From contig NZ_AUBX01000010.1 of NCBI RefSeq assembly GCF_000429465.1, forward strand, positions 773,447-837,446: a DNA stretch of 64,000 nucleotides, given 5' to 3'. This DNA is from Algoriphagus vanfongensis DSM 17529 (GTDB lineage: Bacteria; Bacteroidota; Bacteroidia; Cytophagales; Cyclobacteriaceae). The position numbers were made by a program, and so were the translations under genes. The notes beneath the pieces are model-generated. The model saw nothing but the letters and a program-made list of their open reading frames with translations, was not told the DNA's origin and did no database searches. Below, in pieces: positions 10,801-19,184 of the stretch; the stretch's first letter is position 1, and every line of letters starts with the position of its first letter.

Positions 10801-11313
10801 CCAGAGGTAGAAGAAAGCTATCAAGTATGTCCCAAATATTCCATTGGCCCTACTATCGATCCCGGAAATTTTGCTTCTTATGAGTGGTACAATCAGGAGC
10901 AACTTGTATCTACCAGTCCTACTTTCAAGCCTCTTCAGGTGGGAAGCTATCAACTCATCGTCTATAGCCTAGAAGGATGTGCTTATCAAGCCACTTTTGT
11001 GACAGAGGAAGAGTGTGAGCTAAAAGTCATTTTCCCTACAGCTATGACACCGGGACATTCAGATAAGCCATTTTTAATCTACACTAACTATCTAGTGGAT
11101 GAGCTGGAACTTTGGATTTTCAATCAATGGGGAGAATTGATCTTTCACTGCCAAAACAACTCTCTCATCAGTGAGGAATCTACCTGTCCATGGGACGGCT
11201 ACCTGAATGGGGACAAAATCCCCAATGGAGCTTATACATTGCGGGTTAATTATAGAAATATTGAGAAAAATATCCGTCAAGAATATCTAGGTTCTATCAT
11301 GGTGATTGACTGA
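7831..11313 (+). CDS. T9SS type-B cargo protein, paralogue 2
   Basis: An 1160-residue exported protein, read from TTG at 7831 so that a signal peptide (KKHFIFLALTLVVSASLAFA) is kept; an in-frame TAA lies 21 nt upstream. It opens with a PKD-like module (GPDKLCNVFG) and continues through Ig-like modules that match residues 985-1840 of the protein at 1444. A module of about 250 residues is duplicated inside it (compare LTICQSFDLIPSTSQ with ITICESYELTPETSD), which accounts for its extra length over the 906-residue paralogue. The C-terminal domain has FNQWGELIFHC, CPWDGYLNG and IPNGAYTL but lacks the FTPNGDG motif. Likely surface-exposed; binding target unknown. Confidence 0.82.
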   Translation: MKLRPAKKHFIFLALTLVVSASLAFAWTDLRPTSNPTVLEAQEMADPELTGPDKLCNVFGSIIGDFSGGGNPNTDTYSWKIFSPSGQLLFERSGGFQTISYTFSLIGTHRVELTVSRGNPIIYNEVKEVELIRGPQVILQSNYQLCGSSTVELTAISPSTTNFSDYLFEWKNEQGTILGTTNTIQVDSPGIYDVKFYFEDILGTSVCLSELSTSVEGVNDYQITQSANDACPDLQVTFATDPQVSGSWFYEKNGTGTRNYLADGNTINIFPNQNLNGEGNYSIIFIPDSSTGACLVEKSTTLTYFPQPDFFLVSSVGASGCKVYDGSLTIQATTPLDYIFIEGIGVVSPPLSPGDTFEFTNLESGAYSMVGVLGSCINTLGSVVSLTDPPESLKFSITDIQGEMCTEDGKTLGSFDVLFTNGPFDGSYRVINEKGAEVQSSLLESTSGLNIEIPGGRYYFELYSTDSCSLPKAELIDVPGLGLTEFYVPDELTICQSFDLIPSTSQDLVFKLEYPDKTIITKNTDEAFEINAAGTYKLIGSHSSDPLICPTAKEFEVFVVEPVDYEPVLIKQDCFGNRTYFAEINGRDPSSVIFSWYNENDELIGTGQSMFPTSIGEFKLDVQPANSQACQNPPKVFLIEEPILEVDLSILSTKLCEFGPEAIVSLESTFPEEITHIRWRRFDSNGDIIELPEFNELWEITTRTGGTYEASVYSIIPAINKNCELGRATFQLDLTPDKVLFDIPEEITICESYELTPETSDNLDFFVTAPDGSIEEGVTGQSFTLDQVGTYTFLAFDQDSPTPFCPEQKEIIVQKTEPVIFEPVLFEALCDGTRTYQAQIQNYPIEEVTISWMNQEGAIIGTDEFLTLPGPGTYSVLVQPVNSTPCPYPPIEFIQEPPVFSVDISLTADPLCPDAESAILTASADMETFTRLEWWFTDLEGNQSQLNQFTNQLEILALQEGTYEVRALDEIPCLLGTDQVLLLRSQDTVRPEVEESYQVCPKYSIGPTIDPGNFASYEWYNQEQLVSTSPTFKPLQVGSYQLIVYSLEGCAYQATFVTEEECELKVIFPTAMTPGHSDKPFLIYTNYLVDELELWIFNQWGELIFHCQNNSLISEESTCPWDGYLNGDKIPNGAYTLRVNYRNIEKNIRQEYLGSIMVID

Positions 11314-11395
11314 TTAAGAAATATCCTCTTCAGTGCATTTTGGAATATTTTTTGCCTTTTCTGCCTGAGAAAAATTTCTAAAAGCAAAAAGGATG

Positions 11396-11403
11396 TAATT
11401 TTG
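11396..11403 (+). promoter_or_regulatory. Possible Bacteroidota -7 box (TAATTTTG)
   Basis: An exact TAnnTTTG match 26 nt ahead of the TTG start at 11429, a plausible position for a short leader. No TTTG at the 19-21 nt spacing was seen, so support is partial. Confidence 0.35.
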
Positions 11404-11428
11404 CTCATCACCCCAAAAGTATAGACCC

Positions 11429-14149
11429 TTGTCTGAAAAGGCTCAATTTCCAAAATGGAAGATTGGGATACTCTCTATCTGGATGCTGCTGACTGCAAGT
11501 ACCAGCTTCGCAAGCGAGGCACCAGCTTTAAAAGAGAACTCGAATCCCCGCGTATATTCCGAATTTGCAGAACCTCAAATTGTAGGTCCAGATGGGCTAT
11601 GCAATATTTTTGGGACCGTAGTCGGCACCTATAGTGCCGGTGGTGATATAGGCGATGTCTACGAGTGGACTGTATTCGATCCATCAGGAAATGTAATTCT
11701 GAGCCGCAATGGTGGAGAACAACTGGAAACAATTCAGGTCGTTTTTTCCGAAAATGGAGATTATAGCATCCACCTTAGAGTCAGACGCGGTACTAATTCA
11801 TCTTATTACGAGGAAACCAAACCAGTCAGTGTGGAAGAGGGACCAGAATTGGCTTTGTTGCCAGACTACCTCTTATGCGCAGGATCTTATGCTCTATTAA
11901 CTGCTCTGGATCCCGAAATGCCGAATTTATCCGACTATACAATCGAGTGGAAAGATATTGAGGGTAACTTATTGGGAACTGGAAATGAGTTGATGACTTA
12001 CAATGAAGGATTTCATTTAGTTGAACTTTATCAAACGAATGCAGCTGGAGGCCAATCTTGCTTGATCACTGGCTCCACATTTGTTGGTCCTCCGATAGAC
12101 TTCAAAATCACCACCTCCTCTTCTACAATCTGCGAAGGAGAATCCATTTCTGTCGGACTAGACACACCACTTTCTGGAGAATGGTTTATCCAAAAAGACT
12201 TTACAGGGGCCCGCAGATCCTTGGGAAATGCTTTTGATATCCAGATTCCCTCTTCTGAATTGGCAGGACCAGGTCTCTATATAGTATCCTTTCAGACCAC
12301 GACGGAGGATTATCCAGATTGTATTTCCGAAAGAATTGTAGGCTTTGAACTTCTTGAGAGTCCTCAAATCAGCATCCAAAACACTATTGAACCAGATCCT
12401 TGTCTTGCAAACGGAAGTTTTGAGCTTGCTTTTCAAAATGACATTGATGGCTTCTCCATACCCGAGCTTAATATCACCGGAGGCCCTCAAGTAGCCGGTC
12501 AGAGTTTTCCGATATCTAATCTTAAAACTGGGATTTACACCATTTTTCTGGAGAAAAACGGTTGTCAAACGACTTCGCTATTAGTGCTGGACTCTAGCAA
12601 CTCTGGCGGATCAACTTCTCCGTCCACAATTATCTCCCCCGAAACATGTAGCCCCACTGGTGTAGCCCCTGGAAGTATTGAGGTTGATCTAGGAACAAGC
12701 TTCACATCTGGCACCTACAGAGTCCTATCTACCCGACAAGGAGAAATTGAGACAGACGCCATCCCTGCTTCCGGAGAATTTGTGGTAAATCTAAATCAAG
12801 GCTCCTATTTTCTTGAGCTGGAGGTTGATGGTTGCACCTACCCGATCATTCCATTTGAAATAGAAAATGCACCACACGTAGAGTATACTATACCTACGAA
12901 TTTGAATATTTGTGAGTCTTTCATCCTTCAACCTGACACAGATCAGAATCTGCGCTTCACGCTCACCTATCCTGACGGTCAAAGCCAAAGCATCAACGCT
13001 GGTCAATCATTTACATTGACAGAGGCGGGCTCGTATTCCATCTATGGTGAAAGTAGAGATGGAAATACTTCGCTTTGCCCGAAAGTTATAGATTTCACTG
13101 CCACCTTTTCATCTTCTATTTCTTTTGCACCTGTCTTGGCTATTGAAAAATGCTTTGACCCCATTAAGTACATCATCGACCTAAACGGCATTACCATTGA
13201 AGAAGCCAGTATCAGGTGGCTTAATGATCAAGGAGAAATCGTAGGACGAAGTCCAGAGTTTTACCCGAGGGGAGTGGGACTGTATTCTTTGGTAGTACAG
13301 CCACTAGAAAGCGGGTATTGTCCTGTAGTCCCGGTGGAGTTTGAAGTTGAGCCGCAGATCACCTCCGTACCAATGGATCTTACCTCAACTAAAATTTGCC
13401 CTGATCCAGGATTGGGATTGGTCACTTTGTCCACAAATGAAGAAGAAGTCGTCGATACGGAATGGATCTATTATGACTCACTGGACAATAGAGAAGAACT
13501 GGTACAATTTGATGGTCTTTTCGAAATAGAAATTGATCGCCCGGGGACCTATGAAGCTGTCGCCTACAATAGTTTGGGCTGTGAAATAGGCAGAAATCTG
13601 GTTGCGGTAGAAAACAGCAGTCTATTGACTCCTCCCCTTTTAGATGACAGCTATGCTATCTGCTCCAAGGAAAACACTTTATCAGGCATTGATCCTGGTG
13701 AATTTGCTACGTATGAGTGGTACTTTGGAGAACAACTCGTGTCAACTTCACGCGTGTATAAACCTACCCAAGTAGGTGAATATTTTTTGGTTGTGACTAC
13801 TATAGATGGCTGTGAGTTCTCAGGTTCTTTTACGACCTACGATGCCTGCGATTTTGAAGTCGTATTTCCCAACGCCATGATTGCTGGAGATCCAGCTCGT
13901 AATTTCCAAGTGATCCTCTCAGAAGGAGTCACCGAGGCTTCGCTTTTTATCCTCAACAGACAAGGTGCCTTGATCTATCAGGCAGACAGTGTGGAGATTG
14001 CGCCGGAGGCTCCGGTTTTACAATGGGACGGAACCATGCTAGATGGCAAAAAAGTGCCTGCAGGCACGTACGTGGTAGTTTTGATGGCCAAAAATCCGAC
14101 CTACGGATTTGAAGAAAAGATAACTGGCTCATTGCTAGTCATCGAGTAG
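11429..14149 (+). CDS. T9SS type-B cargo protein, paralogue 3
   Basis: A 906-residue exported protein, the shortest of the three paralogues. The start is TTG at 11429; the first ATG falls inside the hydrophobic core of the signal peptide and would destroy it. It begins with the same module as its neighbour (GPDGLCNIFGTVVG) and keeps the order of Ig-like domains (ICESFILQP, SGTYRVLS, IDPGEFATYEWY). The type-B C-terminal domain has LNRQGALIYQA, LQWDGTML and VPAGTYVVVL. Unlike the other two it lacks the cysteine pair flanking the CPWDG loop. Lineage is clear, function is not. Confidence 0.82.
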   Translation: MSEKAQFPKWKIGILSIWMLLTASTSFASEAPALKENSNPRVYSEFAEPQIVGPDGLCNIFGTVVGTYSAGGDIGDVYEWTVFDPSGNVILSRNGGEQLETIQVVFSENGDYSIHLRVRRGTNSSYYEETKPVSVEEGPELALLPDYLLCAGSYALLTALDPEMPNLSDYTIEWKDIEGNLLGTGNELMTYNEGFHLVELYQTNAAGGQSCLITGSTFVGPPIDFKITTSSSTICEGESISVGLDTPLSGEWFIQKDFTGARRSLGNAFDIQIPSSELAGPGLYIVSFQTTTEDYPDCISERIVGFELLESPQISIQNTIEPDPCLANGSFELAFQNDIDGFSIPELNITGGPQVAGQSFPISNLKTGIYTIFLEKNGCQTTSLLVLDSSNSGGSTSPSTIISPETCSPTGVAPGSIEVDLGTSFTSGTYRVLSTRQGEIETDAIPASGEFVVNLNQGSYFLELEVDGCTYPIIPFEIENAPHVEYTIPTNLNICESFILQPDTDQNLRFTLTYPDGQSQSINAGQSFTLTEAGSYSIYGESRDGNTSLCPKVIDFTATFSSSISFAPVLAIEKCFDPIKYIIDLNGITIEEASIRWLNDQGEIVGRSPEFYPRGVGLYSLVVQPLESGYCPVVPVEFEVEPQITSVPMDLTSTKICPDPGLGLVTLSTNEEEVVDTEWIYYDSLDNREELVQFDGLFEIEIDRPGTYEAVAYNSLGCEIGRNLVAVENSSLLTPPLLDDSYAICSKENTLSGIDPGEFATYEWYFGEQLVSTSRVYKPTQVGEYFLVVTTIDGCEFSGSFTTYDACDFEVVFPNAMIAGDPARNFQVILSEGVTEASLFILNRQGALIYQADSVEIAPEAPVLQWDGTMLDGKKVPAGTYVVVLMAKNPTYGFEEKITGSLLVIE

Positions 14150-14169
14150 TCATATTTTTAAAATTTATA

Positions 14170-14200
14170 TTGGCGGAAAAGTCGGAGTCCGATATTTTTC
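14170..14200 (+). promoter_or_regulatory. Possible promoter for the MFS gene
   Basis: TTGG at 14170-14173 and TATTTTTC at 14193-14200 are separated by 19 nt, close to the Bacteroidota pattern TTTG-N19-21-TAnnTTTG but with one mismatch in each box. The ATG follows 60 nt later. Confidence 0.3.
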
Positions 14201-14259
14201 CTATTTTCAGCAGATTTCTACGATTGAAAATTTATTCTTAATCCAAAAAAACCTATTCT

Positions 14260-15486
14260 ATGACGCAAGCTATTAATCGCACTGCTTTATTTAATGGAAG
14301 TTGTTTTGCCCTCATTACCACGGGACTTTCATTTTCTATTAGAGCGGGGATTTTATCCCAACTAGGTGCAGAATTTGACCTGACTGGAGAGCAACTCGGA
14401 TATATCAATTCCATGTGGTTTTTCGGCTTCCCTATCTCAATGGTTATTGGTGGCCTTTTCTACCACTCCATTGGCCCCAAAAACATCATGAGAATTGCTT
14501 TCGTAGCACATACTTTGGGAGTTTTGTTGACAATTTTTGCTGGTGGATATACCGGGCTTCTTATTTCTATGCTTTGTATCGGCTTAGGTACAGGATGTAC
14601 AGAAGCGGCTTGTAATCCTATGATTGCAGACATGTACTCTGGTGACAAGATGAACAAGATGCTCAACCGCTTTCACATGTGGTTCCCTGGAGGAATCGTA
14701 CTTGGCTCCTTGATTTCAAAATTCATGACAAGTATGGATTTGGGCTGGCAAGCTCAAATGGGTGTGATCATGGTTCCTGCAATCACTTATGCAGTATTAT
14801 TCGCAGGCAAAACATTCCCTGAGCCACAGTCAAATGAAGCTACTTCTCTCAGCAGCAATCTCAAGGCAATGTTTTCACCACTATACATTTTTCTAATCAT
14901 CTGTATGGCGTTGACAGCGATTTCAGAATTCGGACCTGGTCAATGGGTAGAAGTGATTTTGGGAAGTAGTGGAGCTGACCCTATGATCATCTTGGCATTG
15001 ACAGCCGGTCTTGTGACTGTGTTGAGATTCTTTGCTGGTCCAGTGGTATCGACTTTAGGCCAAACTGGCGTGTTGCTTTTCGGAGCAATATTCGCTGCAA
15101 TCGGCATTTACCTATTCAGTGTGGTGGAAGGCCCTGTAGCCTACCTCGCAGCGATCATCTATGCGCTTGGATACGCTTATTTCTGGCCTGTGATGGTAGG
15201 AGCAGTTGCTCAAAGAGTACCATTGAGTAGTGCATTGGGAATGTCAGTTATCGGAGCCGTCGGCATGTTCTCCTCAGGGATCTTTCAGCCAATCATTGGT
15301 AGCTGGATTGACAATTCTACAATCGAAAACACTGCGAAAGGTCTTTCTGGAGAAGCTTTGCAATTAGCAACAGGACAAGACACTTTGCAGAAAATGATGC
15401 TTTTCCCGATTATATTGATCGTATTGTTTACAATCTTCTATTTCTGGCAAAAAGGTAAAAAACCAGCTGCTGCCGCAGCTCACTAA
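14260..15486 (+). CDS. MFS transporter (sugar-permease-like)
   Basis: A 408-residue inner-membrane protein with about twelve hydrophobic helices. It has the MFS layout with a short loop after TM2 (YHSIGPKNIMR) and a TM4 segment rich in small residues (LCIGLGTGCTEAACNP), resembling FucP-type sugar permeases. Substrate cannot be told from the sequence. The start is ATG at 14260 and the gene stands alone, closed by a strong terminator at 15492. The C-terminus is a short Lys/Ala-rich tail. Confidence 0.8.
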   Translation: MTQAINRTALFNGSCFALITTGLSFSIRAGILSQLGAEFDLTGEQLGYINSMWFFGFPISMVIGGLFYHSIGPKNIMRIAFVAHTLGVLLTIFAGGYTGLLISMLCIGLGTGCTEAACNPMIADMYSGDKMNKMLNRFHMWFPGGIVLGSLISKFMTSMDLGWQAQMGVIMVPAITYAVLFAGKTFPEPQSNEATSLSSNLKAMFSPLYIFLIICMALTAISEFGPGQWVEVILGSSGADPMIILALTAGLVTVLRFFAGPVVSTLGQTGVLLFGAIFAAIGIYLFSVVEGPVAYLAAIIYALGYAYFWPVMVGAVAQRVPLSSALGMSVIGAVGMFSSGIFQPIIGSWIDNSTIENTAKGLSGEALQLATGQDTLQKMMLFPIILIVLFTIFYFWQKGKKPAAAAAH

Positions 15487-15491
15487 AACTC

Positions 15492-15520
15492 AAAAAAGCA
15501 GCTTTCGGGCTGCTTTTTTT
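15492..15520. terminator. Bidirectional intrinsic terminator
   Basis: An 11-bp stem (AAAAAAGCAGC / GCTGCTTTTTT) with loop TTTCGG, an A-run on the left and a T-run on the right. It can end both the MFS gene (+) and the small lipoprotein gene (-), whose stop lies 12 nt away. Confidence 0.9.
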
Positions 15521-15531
15521 ATGCTCAATTT

Positions 15532-15789
15532 CTATTGACAGGAATAACTTTGATAGTCATTCTTAAAGAGAGACCAAAGCTTTCCTTCCTCATCCCGATA
15601 CGTGATTGTTTCAGTCTTGAGCATAATCTCCAACCCCTCGCTAGTCACGATACTCCCATCGCTCAAGGTAATCGTACAAGAGCCCTCGATGATTTTCACA
15701 TCTTTCAGACCTATGTCTTCCAATACCCCTTCACAGGAGCTATTTAGAAGCATCAGGGACAAAACCATGATTGAAAAGGATTTTCTCAT
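15532..15789 (-). CDS. Small predicted lipoprotein, function unknown
   Basis: An 85-residue protein with a basic N-terminus (MRK), a hydrophobic core and a lipobox-like LNSSC at about residues 15-19, so it is probably a lipoprotein. The mature part has alternating beta-strand-like segments (SCTITLSDGSIV, ETITYRDEEGKLW) and ends in SYSC. It may contain a disulfide between the two cysteines of the mature part. I do not recognise a family. It stands alone between the shared terminator and the tRNA gene. Confidence 0.6.
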   Translation of the reverse strand: MRKSFSIMVLSLMLLNSSCEGVLEDIGLKDVKIIEGSCTITLSDGSIVTSEGLEIMLKTETITYRDEEGKLWSLFKNDYQSYSCQ

Positions 15790-15850
15790 CTATATTGACA
15801 AAAGCTAACTCTAAAGTAATCAGTCAAAGGTCAAGAAAAAAGTGGGAAAC

Positions 15851-15880
15851 AAAAAAGCCCAACTGCTGTAGCTGGGCTTT
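15851..15880 (-). terminator. Terminator of the tRNA-Arg gene
   Basis: Read on the minus strand, AAAGCCCA pairs with TGGGCTTT across an 11-nt loop and is followed by further T residues. It starts 2 nt after the tRNA discriminator base. Confidence 0.8.
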
Positions 15881-15881
15881 G

Positions 15882-15955
15882 TGACCTCGTCAGGATTCAA
15901 ACCTGAAACCTCTTGAGCCGTAATCAAGTGCTCTATTCAGTTGAGCTACGAGGCC
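15882..15955 (-). tRNA. tRNA-Arg (ACG)
   Basis: On the minus strand the 74-nt sequence folds as a cloverleaf. The acceptor stem is GGCCTCG / CGAGGTC with discriminator A, the D-arm holds TAGCTCAACTGAATAGAGC, and the anticodon stem-loop is CTTGA-TTACGGC-TCAAG with anticodon ACG at the middle of the loop. The T-arm contains GGTTTGAATCC. CCA is not encoded. The wobble A would be deaminated to inosine by TadA to read CGN codons. Confidence 0.93.
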
Positions 15956-16094
15956 GAAACGGTCTGCAAAGGTATTTATATTCTCTTTGAATCCAAACAT
16001 TCTCCTTCAAGTTTTTTGAAGAAAACAAATCGATACCAGTGCTCCCCTTAAGAATTATTAAGACTAAAAGCAGGTTAAATCCTAAAGGATTTTC

Positions 16095-16102
16095 TATTTT
16101 TG
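16095..16102 (+). promoter_or_regulatory. Possible Bacteroidota -7 box (TATTTTTG)
   Basis: An exact TAnnTTTG octamer 33 nt ahead of the chosen ATG at 16135. A TTTG box at the right distance upstream is not evident. The position supports the downstream ATG over an upstream start at 16039. Confidence 0.4.
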
Positions 16103-16134
16103 CCCGCACTAGCAAGTATTTAAGCACTCTTTTA

Positions 16135-16881
16135 ATGAAAAAAATATTCTCCTTCCTACTCGCATTTTCATTGGTTCAATTTGTTTTTGCTCAGGAAGAA
16201 ACCAAGTCCCCTAAAATCCCCATCGGAGGAAGACCCAATATCCCCGCAGATCTCCGTGTGGAATTTGGATTCAACCTACTCAACAATCGTCCAGAGGACA
16301 TGAGTACTCGGTTTTTTGCTTCCAAAACTTTCAACATCTACTACCAATATCCACTCGCCGTTTTTGGTGCTGGCTCAGGCTTTACCCTTAGCCCAGGAGT
16401 CGGAATCGGATCAGACAAGATGGCTTTCAAAGATCATGTCACGCTTGTGAGCGACCCTTCCAAAGGCCCAGAGTCAAGTGAATTGGTCGAGCTGACGGAG
16501 ATTTATGGAGATAATATCACAATTTCCAAAAACACCTTTGCTGCCAACTATGTAGACATCCCATTGGATCTGACCTATCACATCAATACGGCAAACTACA
16601 ACAAAGGCTTCCGCGTCAGTGTAGGCGGTAAAGTAGGATGGTTGTACAATGCACACTCCAAGGTAAAAGTAAAAGATGCCGATGGACTGGAGCAAAAAGT
16701 CAAAAATGCTCAGGATTATGGCCTAGAAAAGATCCGATATGGACTGACTTTCAAGGCTGGCACTCCGGGATTTTATGTATGGAGTTACTTTGGACTGAAC
16801 AACGTCTTTAAAGAAAATATGGGTCCTGTAGAAAATCAGGCTAAGCAAATCAATTTTGGAGTAGCTGTAAATCTTTTCTAA
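16135..16881 (+). CDS. Outer-membrane beta-barrel protein (PorT-like)
   Basis: A 248-residue protein starting at MKKIFSFLLAF with a signal peptide ending VFAQ. The frame is open further upstream but the extra 32 residues carry no signal and overlap the likely promoter. The mature protein is rich in alternating beta-strands ending with aromatic residues (FNIYYQYPLAVFGAG, GFRVSVGGKVGWLYN, FYVWSYFGLNNVF) and finishes in NFGVAVNLF, the terminal phenylalanine typical of outer-membrane barrels. It resembles the general outer membrane beta-barrel/PorT-like group of Bacteroidota. A specific role cannot be assigned. Confidence 0.72.
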   Translation: MKKIFSFLLAFSLVQFVFAQEETKSPKIPIGGRPNIPADLRVEFGFNLLNNRPEDMSTRFFASKTFNIYYQYPLAVFGAGSGFTLSPGVGIGSDKMAFKDHVTLVSDPSKGPESSELVELTEIYGDNITISKNTFAANYVDIPLDLTYHINTANYNKGFRVSVGGKVGWLYNAHSKVKVKDADGLEQKVKNAQDYGLEKIRYGLTFKAGTPGFYVWSYFGLNNVFKENMGPVENQAKQINFGVAVNLF

Positions 16882-16903
16882 TCACAGTCTCCCAACAAAA
16901 TTT

Positions 16904-16936
16904 AAAAACCGAGTTTCTAGAAACTCGGTTTTTTTT
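16904..16936. terminator. Bidirectional terminator between convergent genes
   Basis: A perfect 30-nt palindrome (15-bp arms centred on CT|AG, containing AACCGAGTTT) flanked by A and T runs lies between the barrel gene (+) and the PAP2-like gene (-). The stop codon of the minus-strand gene (16935-16937) sits in the T-run. Confidence 0.92.
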
Positions 16937-17555
16937 ATGTCCAGATCCACATAAAGCCAAAAAAGCAGGACACAAAGCCGAAGCCAAAACCTACATAGAT
17001 CTCTAGAGGAGTGTGAGCATCCAAATACAATCTGGAAGTACCTACCACTCCTGACAGCAATAACGCCGCTAGTAAAGGATAAAGCCCTGAAAAGGTAGGG
17101 AAACAAATTCCCAATACGACTACCAAGGCTACCAATCCCCCTACTCCCGTCATGTGGGCAGACATTTTCCAAAACAAAGTCACCAATGTCAGCACGACTA
17201 CTACCACTGCTATGACAGCCAATGCTTGCCACAGAATTGGATCCAATTCGGTCATTTGATACATAAAGTAAACCGTCATCAAAAAATAAATCGAAGTCAC
17301 CGTGAAAGGCACTATTCGCTCTCTGATTTCGGCCATATGGATGCTTTTGAGCGTACCACTGAGCCTCAGTCCGATAATCGTAATCATGGGAATCACCAAG
17401 GTAGACAAAGCAATGAGGTAAAAAATCCTCATTTTAAACTCATAGGGCACACTGCTCGCCTCAGGGACTCCAAACAAAATAAGCCCAAAGACCAAGGAAG
17501 GAATTAAAAGAGGCTGAAATACGACGGAAACTATCAGTGCTATGACTCTCCCCAC
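16935..17555 (-). CDS. PAP2-like membrane protein
   Basis: A 206-residue protein with about six hydrophobic helices. The segments KMSAHMTGVGG and SRLYLDAHTPLEIYVGFGFG resemble motifs C2 and C3 of membrane PAP2 phosphatases (PSGH and SRxxxxxHxxxD). SGH is changed to SAH here and the C3 aspartate is replaced by a ProLeuGlu context, so activity on lipid phosphates is not certain. The start is GTG at 17555, which overlaps the rpoN stop by one base (TAGTG), so the two genes are probably translated together. An rpoN-PAP2 pair suggests only shared transcription. Confidence 0.68.
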   Translation of the reverse strand: MGRVIALIVSVVFQPLLIPSLVFGLILFGVPEASSVPYEFKMRIFYLIALSTLVIPMITIIGLRLSGTLKSIHMAEIRERIVPFTVTSIYFLMTVYFMYQMTELDPILWQALAVIAVVVVVLTLVTLFWKMSAHMTGVGGLVALVVVLGICFPTFSGLYPLLAALLLSGVVGTSRLYLDAHTPLEIYVGFGFGFVSCFFGFMWIWT

Positions 17556-19009
17556 TACAGTTCTTTTCTAAGTCTTGCCACAGGTATCTGAAGCTGTTCT
17601 CGATATTTTGCGACCGTCCTTCTGGCAATATTATAGCCTCTCTTGTTAAGCATTTTCACCAACTTATCATCAGATAGAGGCTTCTTCTTGTCTTCTTGAT
17701 CCACCATTCCTTGCAAGACTGACTTCACTTCTCTATTACTCACATCTTCCCCACTGTCAGTTGAGATTCCTTCAGAGAAAAAATACTTCAATGGATACAC
17801 CCCAAACTCAGTCTGAATAGCTTTGCTATTGGCTACTCTGGATACAGTGGAAATGTCCATATCTATCTTTTCAGCAATGTCTTTGAGGATCATCGGTCTC
17901 AGATTGGTCTCATCTCCATCGATGAAGAAGTCATACTGGTATTGCAAAATAGCTTCCATTGTCCGAAGCAGTGTGTTTTGTCTCTGCTTGATCGCATCAA
18001 TAAACCACTTGGCAGCATCCAGTTTTTGCTTGACAAAAGTGACCGTCTCTTTCAGTTTTTTATCTTTTTTATCAGACTTATCATAGGCATCAAACATATC
18101 CGCATATGATCTGGAAATCCTCAATTCAGGTGCATTTTTCGAATTGAGACTGATCTCCAACTTCCCGGAGTTATTCGTCAAGATAAAATCCGGGATGATA
18201 TATTGTGTCCGCACCAAGCCTTCCGAGACTCCACCCGGTTTTGGGTTTAGCTTGGTGATCAGGTTGACAGCGTCTTTGGTTTCCTCTTCTGTCAGATCAC
18301 ATCTGCGCTGGATTTTAGAATAATGCTTTTTGGTAAATTCTTCAAAGCAATCATTCATGATCCGTAGTGCATTTTGGACCTCAGGATCTTCTGGATGCTC
18401 TTTTCGCTCCAGCTGGAGGATCAGACACTCTTGAAGATTTCTGGAAGCAATCCCGGCAGGATCGAATGTCTGGATCTTGCGGAGGATCTCTTCGAGTTCG
18501 TCGATGTCTGTCTCTATATTTTGGCTGAATGCCAAATCATTGATAATCGCCTCCAAATCCCGGCGAATGTATCCATCATTTTCTATACTGCCGATCAGCT
18601 GTTGACCGATGATTTTTTGTCGATCATCTAGCTTGAGATAATTCAATTGTTGGATCAGTTGCTCATGAAGAGAAGACTGAGAAGAAATGGGAATCTCACG
18701 GTCTTCTTCGTCCGAATTGTAATTTCCATCCCCTTGCATTTTGTAGCCTCCATACTCATCATCGAGGTAATCATCTAGATTGAGATCTCTTTCATCTGTG
18801 GAAATATCTTCCTCATACGAGTCCTCAAACTCTTCTTGGGTATTTTCTTCCTTCTCCTCCCGACCTTCTTCTAAGGCGGGATTGACCTCCAATTCCTCCT
18901 CGATGCGAGCGTCCAATTCGGCCGTAGGAACCTGCAACAGCTTGATAAACTGGATCTGCTGTGGGGACAGCTTCTGAGAAAGTGTCTGACTAAGATTAAG
19001 CTTTTGCAT
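17555..19009 (-). CDS. rpoN: RNA polymerase sigma-54 factor RpoN
   Basis: A 484-residue sigma-54. Region I (LSQTLSQKLSPQQIQFIKLL) binds activators, a long acidic region II follows (EEGREEKEENTQEEFEDSYEE), then the core-binding domain, the HTH (DIAEKIDMDISTVSRVANSKAIQT) and the RpoN box RRTVAKYREQL near the C-terminus. It directs transcription from -24/-12 promoters together with AAA+ activators. The ATG at 19009 is preferred over the adjoining upstream TTG. It is cotranscribed with the PAP2-like gene. Confidence 0.97.
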   Translation of the reverse strand: MQKLNLSQTLSQKLSPQQIQFIKLLQVPTAELDARIEEELEVNPALEEGREEKEENTQEEFEDSYEEDISTDERDLNLDDYLDDEYGGYKMQGDGNYNSDEEDREIPISSQSSLHEQLIQQLNYLKLDDRQKIIGQQLIGSIENDGYIRRDLEAIINDLAFSQNIETDIDELEEILRKIQTFDPAGIASRNLQECLILQLERKEHPEDPEVQNALRIMNDCFEEFTKKHYSKIQRRCDLTEEETKDAVNLITKLNPKPGGVSEGLVRTQYIIPDFILTNNSGKLEISLNSKNAPELRISRSYADMFDAYDKSDKKDKKLKETVTFVKQKLDAAKWFIDAIKQRQNTLLRTMEAILQYQYDFFIDGDETNLRPMILKDIAEKIDMDISTVSRVANSKAIQTEFGVYPLKYFFSEGISTDSGEDVSNREVKSVLQGMVDQEDKKKPLSDDKLVKMLNKRGYNIARRTVAKYREQLQIPVARLRKEL

Positions 19010-19184
19010 CAATGAAAGGGTAAAACCTGCAATTTGGGTTCAAAAAAGGCCTTTTCACAAGAAAAAGCCCCGAACTCAAAGTTAGGAAAAACAAGCAATT
19101 TTTTGAATAAAAGCTGATTTAATCGTTTTTTTGCAGACTATACAAAATAGGCTTTTCAGGCTGTTTTAAACTTTATCAGAAATC

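Noticed and set aside
16039..16134. Upstream start for the outer-membrane barrel protein
   Set aside because: It would hide the signal peptide and cover the TATTTTTG box.
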